Origin: Chloroflexota bacterium | GTDB lineage: Bacteria > Chloroflexota > Anaerolineae > J036 > Brachytrichaceae | Assembly (NCBI GenBank): GCA_025354985.1 | Contig: JANXLU010000011.1 | Coordinates: forward strand, 62,001 to 126,000 | Direction of reading: 5' to 3' | Length of the DNA stretch: 64,000 nt | In this document: piece after piece, positions 9,521-18,494 of the stretch | How positions within the stretch are numbered: the first letter of the stretch is position 1 | How the letters are laid out: each line of letters opens with the position of its first letter | The notes under the pieces: generated by a model | The model's database searches: none | Seen by the model: the letters and a program-made list of their open reading frames with translations, nothing else | What the model was told of the DNA's origin: nothing | Translations under genes and position numbers: made by a program

Positions 9521-10252
9521 ATGGATATTAATCAGGTCACGGTCATTATCCCCACTCGAAACGAGCGCGTCAACATCGGTCGCTTCCTAAGGTCACTGCC
9601 GTCATCGGTGCGTTTGATCGTTGTAGACGCAAGTAGCGATGACACCACGGCGATTGTCCAAACAATACGGCCAGAAAATACAAAAGTCATCCCGCACCCT
9701 GGTCGCGTTACCATTGCGCGACAGATTGGTGCAGAATATGCGCGAACGCGGTGGTTACTTTTTGCAGATGCGGACGTGGTCTTCGACAAAGAATACTTTT
9801 TGCGGCTTGAAGCGCTTTCCATAGACGAAGTGACAACTGGTGCGGTTTTTGGAACCAAAGGATCTCAACTGGAATTTGCCGGCTACCACCGATGGTTTGC
9901 CATCTCTCAGCACTTGTTCTCCAAAGTTGGAATTCCCGCGGCGACGGGCTCGAACGTGATTGTGAGTCGCAAGGCTTTTCACATCGTTGGGGGTTTTGAC
10001 CTGGGACTTCCCTGCAACGAAGATTCCGAGTTGATTTGGCGTGTACGCCGAGCTGGATATGACGTTGCCTTTGATCCAACTTTGAACGTAACGGCGTTCG
10101 ACCACCGCCGACTGAGGCGCGGCGTTTCGGCGAAAGTGTTGCATTCATCAGCCCGGTGCTTTTTGCTTTACTTCAACCTTCTGCCCGCGGCCTGGCGTCA
10201 ACGGGATTGGGGATATTGGGCATCGCCCAATCAGGATTCTCAGCGCATATGA
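9521..10252 (+). CDS. Family 2 glycosyltransferase
   Basis: 243 aa GT-A fold glycosyltransferase. The N-terminus has the nucleotide-sugar-binding start VTVIIPTRNER, the Asp of VVDASSDDT, and the metal-binding DxD-like DADVVF near residue 86. A downstream NEDSEL (about 167) corresponds to the ED catalytic-base region of GT2 enzymes. One hydrophobic stretch near the C-terminus (CFLLYFNLLPAAW) may touch the membrane. Probably transfers a sugar to a lipid or polysaccharide; acceptor unknown. The 3' end overlaps the convergent MFS gene by 13 bases. A GT4 gene lies 1.3 kb away, so envelope glycan or glycolipid work is plausible but inferred. Confidence 0.9.
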   Translation: MDINQVTVIIPTRNERVNIGRFLRSLPSSVRLIVVDASSDDTTAIVQTIRPENTKVIPHPGRVTIARQIGAEYARTRWLLFADADVVFDKEYFLRLEALSIDEVTTGAVFGTKGSQLEFAGYHRWFAISQHLFSKVGIPAATGSNVIVSRKAFHIVGGFDLGLPCNEDSELIWRVRRAGYDVAFDPTLNVTAFDHRRLRRGVSAKVLHSSARCFLLYFNLLPAAWRQRDWGYWASPNQDSQRI

Positions 10253-11553
10253 GTCACACTTTTCCCGGATTTGGTCGCCATGACCAAGGCGCTTAGTGCG
10301 AAGAATAGTGCCGACATGATATATAAGGCGATATACCCGTTGCTTTTCGTGCCGGATTCCAGGTTGACGAGTGTTATCAGCTGACCTCCTAACAGTCGCG
10401 CAATCGCACTGCCCAGAGCTGTGGCAATGTTGGCAATACCGAGATATTGTGCGGATCGGTCTGATGGAACAATATCCGCAAGAAGTGCCAGGCTTCCACT
10501 GAGATATAAACCCACACCCAAACCAATCAGCACACCAAATACAACGATTACATTTAGATCCCGCGTATTTGCCAGTCCAAAGGTGCCAAGCGCGGCCAGC
10601 ACGCCGCCCGCAATAATCACGGGCTTGCGCCCGAGTCGATCCGCTAGTGACCCAGCCGGCAATATGATCAGCAGCAGGGCGCCACCTATCAATCCGGTTA
10701 ACTGCCCATTGGTTGCTTGTGCATCGGCTTCGGACAAGCCCAATACGTCGATCGTTGCAAACAATAGAAACGTCGTGCAGGCTATAAATGCGCACCAAAA
10801 TAGGAAACGGTTGACGAACCAACGCCCAAACCCTGGCGGAAAGGTTCGTGTAGTCGGTTGCGCCTGGAATTCGGTTATCGAGACCAGGCTGGAATAGTCA
10901 GACTCGGGACTTGGCGCGCCACGGGCGTTGTTTCGCATTCCGTTTGCGCTGACGAGAGTCACTAACAGCATTCCCGTCAATCCGATGGCTGGAACCAGGA
11001 TCGTCAGGAGGACTGCGTTTTGGCCTATCGTTGGCACTTGCGACATTATTGCTCCGGCCACTACCCGGCCAATTATCGCTCCGAGCAAGTCATAAAGCGC
11101 CTTTATGCCCGAAGCCAACCCTCGCTGTGGCCCTGGGATGTGCAGTGGAATAATGCTTTGCCAAACCGGTTGGGCGGTGTTCAGTCCAATTTGTAGCAGA
11201 ATCAGGCCGGCAAATGCAGTGTACAGTGCCTCCGCCGTTGCAATACCTACAAGACCCAATAATATGACAAGGGTGCCGACAAATAAAAACGGTGTCCGCA
11301 ATTTCAGCCGGTCCGATAACCTGCCCGCCAGCGGCTGGATCAGAGCTGCAACCAGCAGCCCTCCAAAGGTCAGCAGCCCGTAAGTGCCGGCAGAATTTGC
11401 AGGGTCAAGGCGCAAAACTTTGTGTCCCAGCAGTGCGGGATCAACCGTGCTCGTTACGAGTGTGAAACCAAAACTAAGGGTTACCAGCCCAAGTAGCCTT
11501 GGGAGTGCCACGCGTGGAAGCGCCGACGTCATTTGTGCGGTATATGAGTTCAT
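10240..11553 (-). CDS. MFS transporter
   Basis: 437 aa with about 12 predicted membrane segments and a central hydrophilic loop (about 190-225). Motif A-like sequences occur in both halves: AGRLSDRLKLRTPFLF and, in the C-half, AGSLADRLGRKPVIIAG. This pattern fits sugar/metabolite MFS carriers; it somewhat resembles GPH/sucrose-type permeases but I would not assign a substrate. ATG at 11551-11553. The gene begins inside the frameshifted tail of the upstream GT4 gene on the same strand (about 80 bases overlap), so the two are probably co-transcribed. Confidence 0.87.
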   Translation of the reverse strand: MNSYTAQMTSALPRVALPRLLGLVTLSFGFTLVTSTVDPALLGHKVLRLDPANSAGTYGLLTFGGLLVAALIQPLAGRLSDRLKLRTPFLFVGTLVILLGLVGIATAEALYTAFAGLILLQIGLNTAQPVWQSIIPLHIPGPQRGLASGIKALYDLLGAIIGRVVAGAIMSQVPTIGQNAVLLTILVPAIGLTGMLLVTLVSANGMRNNARGAPSPESDYSSLVSITEFQAQPTTRTFPPGFGRWFVNRFLFWCAFIACTTFLLFATIDVLGLSEADAQATNGQLTGLIGGALLLIILPAGSLADRLGRKPVIIAGGVLAALGTFGLANTRDLNVIVVFGVLIGLGVGLYLSGSLALLADIVPSDRSAQYLGIANIATALGSAIARLLGGQLITLVNLESGTKSNGYIALYIMSALFFALSALVMATKSGKSVTHMR

Positions 11554-11735
11554 GTTCGACGGGGTTATGGTTGCGTCGCACGATCACATCGGCGTAGTCA
11601 TTAAATAGTTTGTCCAATATATCCGGCCACGTTCGGCCAAGCATTCTGGCCCGACCAGCCTTACCGAATTGATGTGCAAGCGTCTGATCGGTGACGAGCG
11701 ACCAGGTTGCCGCAACGAGACCCGGGCGAATCCGG
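11474..11735 (-). pseudogene. Out-of-frame C-terminal part of the GT4 glycosyltransferase
   Basis: After a one-base shift near 11730, the minus-strand frame continues with LVAATWSLVTDQTLAHQFG and RARMLGRTWPDILDKLFNDY, which is the expected GT4 C-terminal helix region. It stops at 11474. Together with the entry at 11661-12683 it restores a roughly 400-residue protein. The last 80 bases overlap the MFS start. Confidence 0.75.
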
Positions 11736-12683
11736 GTCAAACAGCAGCGCGGTTTCACCGTCGGTCACGTGATCGAGCAGACCTCCTGACCTGGGCGCTA
11801 CGACTGGCAATCCTGAAGCCATGGCTTCGAGGATGACATTGCCAAGCGTTTCATTAGCGCCTGCAAAAACAAAAACGTCGGCAGAGGCATATGCCGCTGC
11901 CAGATCCTCTCCGGTCAGGCTGCCAATAAAGCTTGTTGGCGTGCCTGCAAACATGCGTTCCAAACTGGAGCGGGCCGGGCCGTCGCCTACAATGGCCAAA
12001 CGTGCACCGGGTAGTGCTTCCAGTGCCGGCTTGATCCAATCAATTCGTTTTTCATGACCAAGCCGACCAACATACAGCAGGAGCGGGGATTCCGAATGGC
12101 CGATCGTGAGCCGGTTGCGCCAGGCAGACGAGCGTTTCTCTGGATTGAAACGGACTGTGTCGACGCCCCGGCTCCACATTTGGAGCCGTTGATATCCCTC
12201 TTTTTTCAGTGCCTCAATTGTAATTGTTGAAGGACACAAATTCAGATCGGCCAAATTATGGATGGTTTTTAGATACCAACTAAGGATGGCATTGAAGGCT
12301 CCCAAATTCCAGCGTTTGGCAAAGCCCGGCAGGTCGGTGTGATAGGACGCCACGACGGGCATGCCCATGTTTCGTGCACGAACGATTGCACCCGCTCCCA
12401 ACATGACCGGGTTTAACACGTGCACCAAGTCAGGTGCAAACGCCCGTAACCGCGGGCCAATGTTTGTGAAGGGTGAAATGAGTTTGAAGTCCGGATAGGG
12501 CGGAAATGGAATGCCGGTTACCGGGATCACTTTGAACCCACTGTATTCCGGCGGGGCGCCTTTGGGTGCAAAAACAATGGCTTCATCCCCGCGCGCCGCC
12601 GCATGCCGAAGGACATGGCACAACGTCTGGGTGACCCCATCTATCCGTGGAAGAAAAGTCTCGGTAACAAACCCAATCTTCAT
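11661..12683 (-). CDS. Family 4 glycosyltransferase, frameshifted near its 3' end
   Basis: GT-B fold retaining glycosyltransferase, similar in layout to the SqdX/PimB-like subgroup. The N-terminus MKIGFVTETFLPRIDGVTQ, the central LLYVGRLGHEKRIDW and the nucleotide-sugar-binding GANETLGNVILEAMASGLP are all textbook GT4. As read, the protein has 340 aa and ends in about 25 residues that do not fit the family after LLFDPDSPG. The true tail continues in another frame from about 11735. One extra C or G in the run CGCCCGGG (near 11725-11735) explains the shift: a recent mutation or a homopolymer sequencing error. If real, the enzyme loses its last helices. Divergent from the M20 gene; followed by an MFS gene. 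Confidence 0.85.
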   Translation of the reverse strand: MKIGFVTETFLPRIDGVTQTLCHVLRHAAARGDEAIVFAPKGAPPEYSGFKVIPVTGIPFPPYPDFKLISPFTNIGPRLRAFAPDLVHVLNPVMLGAGAIVRARNMGMPVVASYHTDLPGFAKRWNLGAFNAILSWYLKTIHNLADLNLCPSTITIEALKKEGYQRLQMWSRGVDTVRFNPEKRSSAWRNRLTIGHSESPLLLYVGRLGHEKRIDWIKPALEALPGARLAIVGDGPARSSLERMFAGTPTSFIGSLTGEDLAAAYASADVFVFAGANETLGNVILEAMASGLPVVAPRSGGLLDHVTDGETALLFDPDSPGSRCGNLVARHRSDACTSIR

Positions 12684-12867
12684 GATTCACGTGGTGAAAA
12701 GACTGACCCGCGGGGCAATCATCAGCGCGGAATCGTTTTTAATGTCCCCCTATTTGGTTAAGCGCAGGTTTAGTTTATGCCACGTACGGTTTAAGACCGC
12801 CCGCGCCGTCTAAAATACGCCGTCACTATTCGTCCGGCAACATGCGCCAATTTCAACAAATACAATC

Positions 12868-14067
12868 ATGACAAAACCGACTCGGGAACAACTATCGCGC
12901 GAATCCGATGAAATGAAGCCTGTTCTTGTCGAACGTCGCCGCGATTTTCACATGCATCCGGAACTTGCCTTTAACGAGGTTCGAACTGCCGGAATAGTCG
13001 CCGCCCGCCTTGGTGAACTTGGCTATGAGGTGACGTCCGGTGTGGGCAAGACCGGGGTCGTGGCCGTTATGGAGGGCAGCGGAGGCACGGGCGAGACACT
13101 GTTGTTGCGCTTCGATATGGACGCCCTGCCAATACGTGAGCAAGTGGACGTGCCGTTCAAAAGCAGAACCGATGGCATCATGCATGCCTGCGGGCATGAT
13201 GCCCACACAGCAATTGGTCTTGGTGTCGCCGAGATAATGGCTCGTCACAAAACAAGCTGGCATGGCGTGGCAAAGTTTGTGTTTCAGCCCGCGGAAGAAA
13301 TCATTGCCGGAGCGGCAGCGATGATAAAGGATGGCGTGCTGGAAAATCCCAAACCGACTCGAACACTGAGCATGCACGTCAACAGCATTGAGCCCGTCGG
13401 ACAGATACAAATGGCGGATGGACCCAGCATGGCCGGGGGCGATCCGCTTGAGATTGTGGTTCAGGGACGAGGCACTCATGGCGCCTCCCCGCATTTGGGG
13501 GTGGACCCCATCGTTACGGCGGCTCATATCCTGGTTGCCCTTCAAACAATCGTGTCGCGCAATATCGACCCACTAAAGAGCGCTGTGATCACCGTTGGGA
13601 GTATTCATGGCGGAAGTGCGGGAAATATTGTCCCTGATACCGTGCACCTTACGGGCACGCTGCGTACTTTTGACGCTGATGTGAGAAAGATGGCCATGCG
13701 ACGCATTGCGGAAATTACGGAGGGCACGGCCATCAGCCTTGGTTGTTCGGCCACGGTCACGTGGGGCGCGAATCGGGTGCCAGCCACGGTCAGCCACCCC
13801 AAGTTTGCCGAGGTGGTTCGCTTGCAAGCAAGTGGGTTGCAAGGGATAACCGAAATTGATAGCACCAAGCGTACCATGGGCAGCGAGGATTGTTCCTGGT
13901 TTTTGGAAGCTGCTCCGGGTGCATATGTTCACATTGGTGCGGCGATGCGTGCGCCGGGCGCCAATGAACCACACCACAGTCCGCGGTTCGAGATCAATGA
14001 GGACAGTATGCCCTTGGCTGTTGCACTTTTGAGCGCAAGCGCCATGGAACTGCTGGGTGGCTCATGA
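12868..14067 (+). CDS. M20 family amidohydrolase (hippurate/N-acyl-amino-acid hydrolase type)
   Basis: 399 aa di-metal peptidase/amidase of the M20D group, which removes acyl groups from N-acyl amino acids or hippurate. Metal and catalytic motifs: HMHPELAFNE near the N-terminus, RFDMDALP, HACGHDAHTA (Cys/His ligands, about 109-118) and FQPAEE with the catalytic Glu. A dimerisation domain follows (about 190-300, GRGTHGASPH). No signal peptide. Its TGA overlaps the folD ATG (ATGA), and folD overlaps the lactonase gene the same way, so the three are probably one transcript. Natural substrate unknown. Confidence 0.92.
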   Translation: MTKPTREQLSRESDEMKPVLVERRRDFHMHPELAFNEVRTAGIVAARLGELGYEVTSGVGKTGVVAVMEGSGGTGETLLLRFDMDALPIREQVDVPFKSRTDGIMHACGHDAHTAIGLGVAEIMARHKTSWHGVAKFVFQPAEEIIAGAAAMIKDGVLENPKPTRTLSMHVNSIEPVGQIQMADGPSMAGGDPLEIVVQGRGTHGASPHLGVDPIVTAAHILVALQTIVSRNIDPLKSAVITVGSIHGGSAGNIVPDTVHLTGTLRTFDADVRKMAMRRIAEITEGTAISLGCSATVTWGANRVPATVSHPKFAEVVRLQASGLQGITEIDSTKRTMGSEDCSWFLEAAPGAYVHIGAAMRAPGANEPHHSPRFEINEDSMPLAVALLSASAMELLGGS

Positions 14068-14939
14068 TCATTGATGGCGCTGCGGTTGGCGAGCAAATCC
14101 GAACTGAGGTAAAGACTGGCGTGTCAACCTTTGTTGCCAGATATGGTTTTGCGCCAGGATTGGCCACCGTATTGATTGGTGACGACCCGGCGTCACACAC
14201 ATATGTGCGCGCAAAATTGAAGGCGTGCGCCGAGGTCGGCATCGCCTCGATCCACACCGAACTGCCTGCACGCACGACTCAGGACGAGGTTGTCGCCATC
14301 GTGCGCACGTTGGCAAAACGCACGGATGTCCATGGGATTTTGGTGCAGGTACCTTTGCCCGACCACATGCGCGAAGAGGAAGTATTAAATGAAGTTCCGC
14401 TTGGCAAGGATGTGGATGGGTTCTCGGCGAGCGTGCTTGGACGCCTCGGAGTAAAGGGAAAGAAGGTCGTTTGTGCACCTTGCACGCCGCAAGGCTGTAT
14501 TGAGTTGCTTGAACGCAATCAAGTGCAGATTGCCGGTGCGCACGCCGTGGTACTGGGACGAAGCACAATTGTCGGATTGCCGGTAGCCATGATGTTGCTG
14601 GCCCGGGATGCCACGGTGACAATTTGCCACAGCAAGACGCAGGAATTGGCGAATCATGTGCGCCGCGCAGATATTGTGATCGCTGCGATCGGTCGACCGA
14701 AGTTTGTGACCGCCGACATGATCAAACCCGGTGCGGTTGTAATCGATGTGGGTGTCAATCGCGTGCCGGATGCCAGCCGCAAATCAGGTTTTCGTCTGGT
14801 GGGTGATGTTGACTTCGATGCGGTCAAAAGTATTGCAGGAGCTATCACACCGGTGCCTGGCGGCGTTGGGCCGCTGACTATTGCAATGTTAATGAAAAAT
14901 ACGCTTTGGGCTGCCCAGGCGTTATGCTTGGTGTCATGA
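14064..14939 (+). CDS. folD: Methylenetetrahydrofolate dehydrogenase/cyclohydrolase FolD
   Basis: Bifunctional one-carbon enzyme: oxidises 5,10-methylene-THF with NADP and hydrolyses the methenyl product to 10-formyl-THF. 291 aa, normal length. Conserved motifs: TYVRAKLKACAEVGI with the catalytic Tyr and Lys of the YxxxK pair, VQVPLPDHM, GKDVDGF, CTPQGCIELL, the Rossmann AVVLGRSTIVGLPVAMML, and the C-terminal PGGVGPLTIAMLM. Start codon overlaps the amidohydrolase stop; stop codon overlaps the next start. Confidence 0.97.
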   Translation: MIIDGAAVGEQIRTEVKTGVSTFVARYGFAPGLATVLIGDDPASHTYVRAKLKACAEVGIASIHTELPARTTQDEVVAIVRTLAKRTDVHGILVQVPLPDHMREEEVLNEVPLGKDVDGFSASVLGRLGVKGKKVVCAPCTPQGCIELLERNQVQIAGAHAVVLGRSTIVGLPVAMMLLARDATVTICHSKTQELANHVRRADIVIAAIGRPKFVTADMIKPGAVVIDVGVNRVPDASRKSGFRLVGDVDFDAVKSIAGAITPVPGGVGPLTIAMLMKNTLWAAQALCLVS

Positions 14940-15676
14940 TCATGCCCAAGCAACCCACCATTCATTTACTGTCAAATCCACAATCGTTGGCTCAGGCAGC
15001 GGCAGATATGGTGGTCGAGTTCTCCAGGCTTTCAGCCGCGCACAAAGATGATTTTCATCTGGTGTTGTCCGGTGGCAGCACACCAATTGCGTTGTTCACG
15101 TTGTTGGCGGAACCTGAGATGCGACAGCGCGTGCCCTGGTCACGTGTGCACGTGTGGTGGGCTGACGAGCGTTGCGTGCCCGCGACAGACCCTGAAAGCA
15201 ATTATGGTCAGACCTATGCACATCTCCTGAGCATAGCTCCGATTCCACCTGAAAACGTTCACCGCGCAAAAGGCGAACTGGCGCCCGAAGTCGCTGCGCG
15301 TGATTACGAATCTCAGATTGCGGAGGCCGGAAACCCATACTTTGACCTGATCTTGTTGGGCTTGGGCAATGACGGTCATACGGCATCACTTTTTCCCGGG
15401 CAGGTGAACGAGGGAGAAACGACCCGGCGGGTCATCGCCGTTACCGCTGACTATGCTGGTCGACCGGCAAATCGCGTCACGCTTACGCCAATGGCGATAA
15501 ATGGGTCGAAGCACGTAGTATTTCTTGTGGCAGGGGCGGGAAAATCTCAAGCTGTGTTTGACAGCTTGCGTGGCGTGCACAATCCGCTTGCTCATCCCGC
15601 CCAGCGGATTGTGCCTATCTACGGATCTGTAACGTGGTTGTTGGACGACGCCGCAGGCATGATGCTGCGCGTGTGA
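14936..15676 (+). CDS. pgl: 6-phosphogluconolactonase
   Basis: Hydrolyses 6-phosphogluconolactone in the oxidative pentose phosphate pathway. 247 aa from the ATG at 14936, which forms an ATGA overlap with the folD stop; a GTG-type start further upstream would only add residues inside folD. Motifs match the DevB/NagB-like family: LVLSGGSTP near the N-terminus, WWADERCVP with the ESNYGQ element, LLGLGNDGHTASLFPG, and the late VVFLVAGAGK. Both folD and Pgl serve NADPH metabolism, which may explain the pairing. No zwf or gnd is present in the window. Confidence 0.93.
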   Translation: MIMPKQPTIHLLSNPQSLAQAAADMVVEFSRLSAAHKDDFHLVLSGGSTPIALFTLLAEPEMRQRVPWSRVHVWWADERCVPATDPESNYGQTYAHLLSIAPIPPENVHRAKGELAPEVAARDYESQIAEAGNPYFDLILLGLGNDGHTASLFPGQVNEGETTRRVIAVTADYAGRPANRVTLTPMAINGSKHVVFLVAGAGKSQAVFDSLRGVHNPLAHPAQRIVPIYGSVTWLLDDAAGMMLRV

Positions 15677-15695
15677 ATTACAAAGTGATACAGCG

Positions 15696-15701
15696 TATAA
15701 T
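15696..15701 (+). promoter_or_regulatory. Candidate -10 box of the TPP-riboswitch transcript
   Basis: TATAAT lies about 21 bases before the riboswitch begins, just downstream of the pgl stop. The -35 region is weak. Position fits transcription starting right before the aptamer. Confidence 0.5.
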
Positions 15702-15721
15702 TTAGCAACAATTTAATAAAA

Positions 15722-15816
15722 CCATGGGGAGTCTGCGGAAGCGGGCTGAGAGGGTGACAAACATTCCGTCACCGACCCAAGAACCTGATCTGGGTAATGC
15801 CAGCGGAGGGAGAGAA
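15722..15816 (+). promoter_or_regulatory. TPP riboswitch (THI element)
   Basis: The conserved THI core is clear: CGGGCTGAGA at about 15742, a variable P3 hairpin GGTGAC/GTCACC, ACCCAAGAACCTGATCTGG from about 15774, then GTAATGCCAGCGGAGGGA. It binds thiamine pyrophosphate and normally switches the downstream gene off. No clear intrinsic terminator follows in the 60 bases before the thiamine-binding gene, so control may be translational. The short imperfect palindrome TGGTGAATTCATCA after the aptamer could be part of the switching stem. Confidence 0.96.
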
Positions 15817-15877
15817 AGTTTGGTGAATTCATCACAGGCCACTCGCCCACCGCGTCTGGCTCGTTTAATTTTTCGCC

Positions 15878-17134
15878 ATGAAATCAACAAACTCACTGTC
15901 AACATTTGTGATCCTCGGTGCCGTTTTGACCGCGTGCGCCGCGCCCGCGCCGGATATCAAGACGGCGGTCCCGGGTCCTTCGGCCACAAATATCCCGCCT
16001 ATATTGGTGGCTACTGCAACGCTCGTGCCGCCTCAAGTGACTGCAACGAATCGCCCGCCAACCGCGGTCCCATCACCGCTGCCGACCGCTATTGTTATCA
16101 GCGCGGTCAATTCACCGATTGCTACGCCAACGGCGCCACCACCAACACCAATTCCCTATAGCGCCGGAGTCTTGTATATCGTCAGCCATGACAGCTATGC
16201 GATTGGCAATGACCTCATCAAAGCCTTTGAAGTGCAAACCGGTTCCAAGGTGCAAATACTCAAGGTGGGTGACGCAGGCGCGGCACTAAACAAGAGTTTG
16301 TTGTCGCGTGGCAATCCGCTGGGCGACGTCTTCTTTGGGGTGGACAATACTTTTCTGAGCCGCGCTTTGGACGCTGATCTGTTTGAATCCTATGCGCCTG
16401 TTGGATTGTCCGCCGTCCCTGCTGAACTGAAATTGGACAAGACCAACAGACTGATTCCCATTGATGTTGGCTATGTCACAATCAATTACGACATAAAGCT
16501 GAAGAACCCTCCCTCAAAATTGGAGGAACTCGCCAAGCCCGCCTATAAAGGCATGCTCGCAGTTGAGAACCCGGCAACCAGCTCGCCCGGCCTGGCCTTT
16601 CTCTTGACCACGATCGCCTATTTTGGTGAGACTGGTGCCTACACGTGGAAGGACTATTGGAAGGATCTGCGTGCGAACGATGTTTTGATTACCGCAGGTT
16701 GGTCGGAAGCTTATTATGACAATTTCACTGCTGCGGGCGGCGCGGGAACGGGCAAATATCCATTTGTCGTTAGTTATGCATCAAGTCCCGCCGCGGAAGT
16801 TTTTTACAGTGAGGGCGCCCTACTTACGCCTCCATCAGCAAATTTGTTGCCGCCAAAGGGAGCGTTTAAGCAGGTGGAGTTTGCGGGCATTCTAAAAGGA
16901 GCCAAGAACCCGGAGCTTGCCCGCAAGTGGCTGGATTTCATGTTGACGGCGAAATATCAACAAGACGTGTATGCGAGCATGGCGGTGTATCCGGTGGTGC
17001 CAAACATTGAAGCCCCGCCCGCGTTCGCAAAATTTGCCCCGATTCCATCCGTACCTGCCAACATCACACCAGAGCAGATTGCAGCCAATCGAGACAAGTG
17101 GATCAAGGAGTGGACCACGATTGTGCTTCGCTGA
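15878..17134 (+). CDS. Thiamine ABC transporter substrate-binding lipoprotein
   Basis: 418 aa. N-terminal signal peptide with a lipobox (VLTAC, Cys about residue 21) followed by a roughly 75-residue Thr/Pro/Ala-rich linker, then a type II periplasmic-binding fold beginning LYIVSHDSYAIGNDLIKAFE. The segments DVFFGVDNTFLSRALD, PIDVGYVTINYDI and YPFVVSYASSPAAEV match TbpA/ThiB thiamine-binding proteins. Placement directly behind a TPP riboswitch strongly supports thiamine (or phosphate ester) uptake. No ThiP-like permease or ATPase is adjacent, so it must work with a transporter encoded elsewhere. Start chosen at the ATG giving a complete signal peptide. Confidence 0.92.
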   Translation: MKSTNSLSTFVILGAVLTACAAPAPDIKTAVPGPSATNIPPILVATATLVPPQVTATNRPPTAVPSPLPTAIVISAVNSPIATPTAPPPTPIPYSAGVLYIVSHDSYAIGNDLIKAFEVQTGSKVQILKVGDAGAALNKSLLSRGNPLGDVFFGVDNTFLSRALDADLFESYAPVGLSAVPAELKLDKTNRLIPIDVGYVTINYDIKLKNPPSKLEELAKPAYKGMLAVENPATSSPGLAFLLTTIAYFGETGAYTWKDYWKDLRANDVLITAGWSEAYYDNFTAAGGAGTGKYPFVVSYASSPAAEVFYSEGALLTPPSANLLPPKGAFKQVEFAGILKGAKNPELARKWLDFMLTAKYQQDVYASMAVYPVVPNIEAPPAFAKFAPIPSVPANITPEQIAANRDKWIKEWTTIVLR

Positions 17135-17142
17135 CATACAAG

Positions 17143-17475
17143 ATGGAGTCACGGACTTATGGCGACCGCAGTTCGGTACATTTTGCTTGGAAACAACCAG
17201 ATGGGCGGTGGATTCGCGCATCGTTTTTGACCGAATGGGTTGCGTACGATTCGATTAGGGATCGTTGGCTGGGCATTTTGCGGGAACTGGTGAGTCCTCT
17301 GGATGATATTCCGATGCCAATCGCAAACCCAATTCGCGCGCTCACTCACTCATGGGTGTATGTTCCAGCGGAGGGACGCAACGGCATGACATTGCCTCTA
17401 AAGCTTGACACATTGCATGGGAAGCCGCGGTTCTTCCATAAGGACGATCCGCGCCTAAAATTAGCCGTGCCATGA
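17143..17475 (+). CDS. Hypothetical protein, 110 aa
   Basis: Not recognised. It begins 8 bases after the thiamine-binding gene (ATG at 17143; an upstream start would overlap that gene) and its TGA overlaps the ATG of the next gene (ATGA at 17472-17475). This supports a real, translationally coupled gene. The protein is soluble, rich in Trp, Arg and Pro, with no signal peptide or membrane segment and no Cys. It may lie under riboswitch control through read-through. Confidence 0.6.
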   Translation: MESRTYGDRSSVHFAWKQPDGRWIRASFLTEWVAYDSIRDRWLGILRELVSPLDDIPMPIANPIRALTHSWVYVPAEGRNGMTLPLKLDTLHGKPRFFHKDDPRLKLAVP

Positions 17476-18476
17476 CAGCATCCCCCACAGAATTCAAAGC
17501 CCTGGTTATTACTGAATCCACTGACAAGCTGACGTATAGCCGGGAGATTACCCGACGCGAGCTGGATTCACTTCCCGAGCACGACACACTAGTCCGCGTA
17601 TCGCATTCATCGCTTAACTACAAGGACGCGCTTAGCGCCACGGGCAACAAAGGCGTGACCCGCAAGTTTCCTCATACGCCTGGCATCGATGCCGTGGGGA
17701 CTATCGAAGAGTGCGCCGGCGGAGGCTTTGCTTTGGGAGACAGCGTCATCGTAACCAGCTACGATTTGGGAATGAACACCAGTGGCGGATTGGCCGAATA
17801 CATTCGAGTCCCCCATGAATGGGTGGTTCACAAACCACATATGCTTACGCCGCTGGAGTCCATGGCCCTCGGGACGGCTGGGTTTACAGCCGGATTATGC
17901 CTGCAGAAGCTTATTCATAACGGTGTGCTGGCCGACTCGGGTGAGGTGTTGGTTACGGGTGCAACGGGCGGGGTGGGGTGCTTGGCTGTTGCATTGCTTG
18001 CCCATTTGGGATTCACTGTGGTGGCGGCTACTGGGAAGCTCGAACATGCAGATTGGCTCAAGCAGATTGGCGCCGCCACAGTTGTTCAAAGGGATACGCT
18101 TAGCGACAACTCCAAGCCGATGTATCCGGCTCGTTGGGCTGGTGTCATCGACAGCGTTGGTGGCACATTGCTGTCGCATGCGATTAAGAGCACCCGACCG
18201 GGAGGCTGTGTTGCGGCCTGCGGCCTCGTCCAGGGCAGCGAACTGAACACAACCGTGTTTCCGTTTATTCTGCGCGGTGTGTCGTTGTGCGGTGTTGATT
18301 CAAGCAGCACGAACATGCCGGCACGCCGGGCTCTGTGGGAAATGTTGGCCGCATCATGGAAGCCCGCTTGCCTGGCCGACGTAACCAAGGTGATTAAACT
18401 TGAGCAGGTTAGTGCTCAGTTGGATCACTTTCTTAACGGTTCGGTCCGAGGCCGAATCGTCGTAGACCTGACGTGA
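17472..18476 (+). CDS. AcuI/YhdH-family NADPH-dependent oxidoreductase (acrylyl-CoA reductase type)
   Basis: 334 aa medium-chain dehydrogenase/reductase without zinc. Characteristic YhdH/AcuI features: SHSSLNYKDALSATGNKGV and FPHTPGIDAVGTI in the N-terminal GroES-like domain, GTAGFTAGLCLQKL, the Rossmann VLVTGATGGVGCLAVALL near residue 160, and the late FILRGVSLCGVDSS. Family members reduce acrylyl-CoA to propionyl-CoA or act as quinone reductases with NADPH. Coupled by ATGA to the small unknown gene upstream; convergent with the ABC-2 permease gene. Exact substrate not decidable here. Confidence 0.88.
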   Translation: MTASPTEFKALVITESTDKLTYSREITRRELDSLPEHDTLVRVSHSSLNYKDALSATGNKGVTRKFPHTPGIDAVGTIEECAGGGFALGDSVIVTSYDLGMNTSGGLAEYIRVPHEWVVHKPHMLTPLESMALGTAGFTAGLCLQKLIHNGVLADSGEVLVTGATGGVGCLAVALLAHLGFTVVAATGKLEHADWLKQIGAATVVQRDTLSDNSKPMYPARWAGVIDSVGGTLLSHAIKSTRPGGCVAACGLVQGSELNTTVFPFILRGVSLCGVDSSSTNMPARRALWEMLAASWKPACLADVTKVIKLEQVSAQLDHFLNGSVRGRIVVDLT

Positions 18477-18494
18477 TGTGAGATTTTCCGGCGC

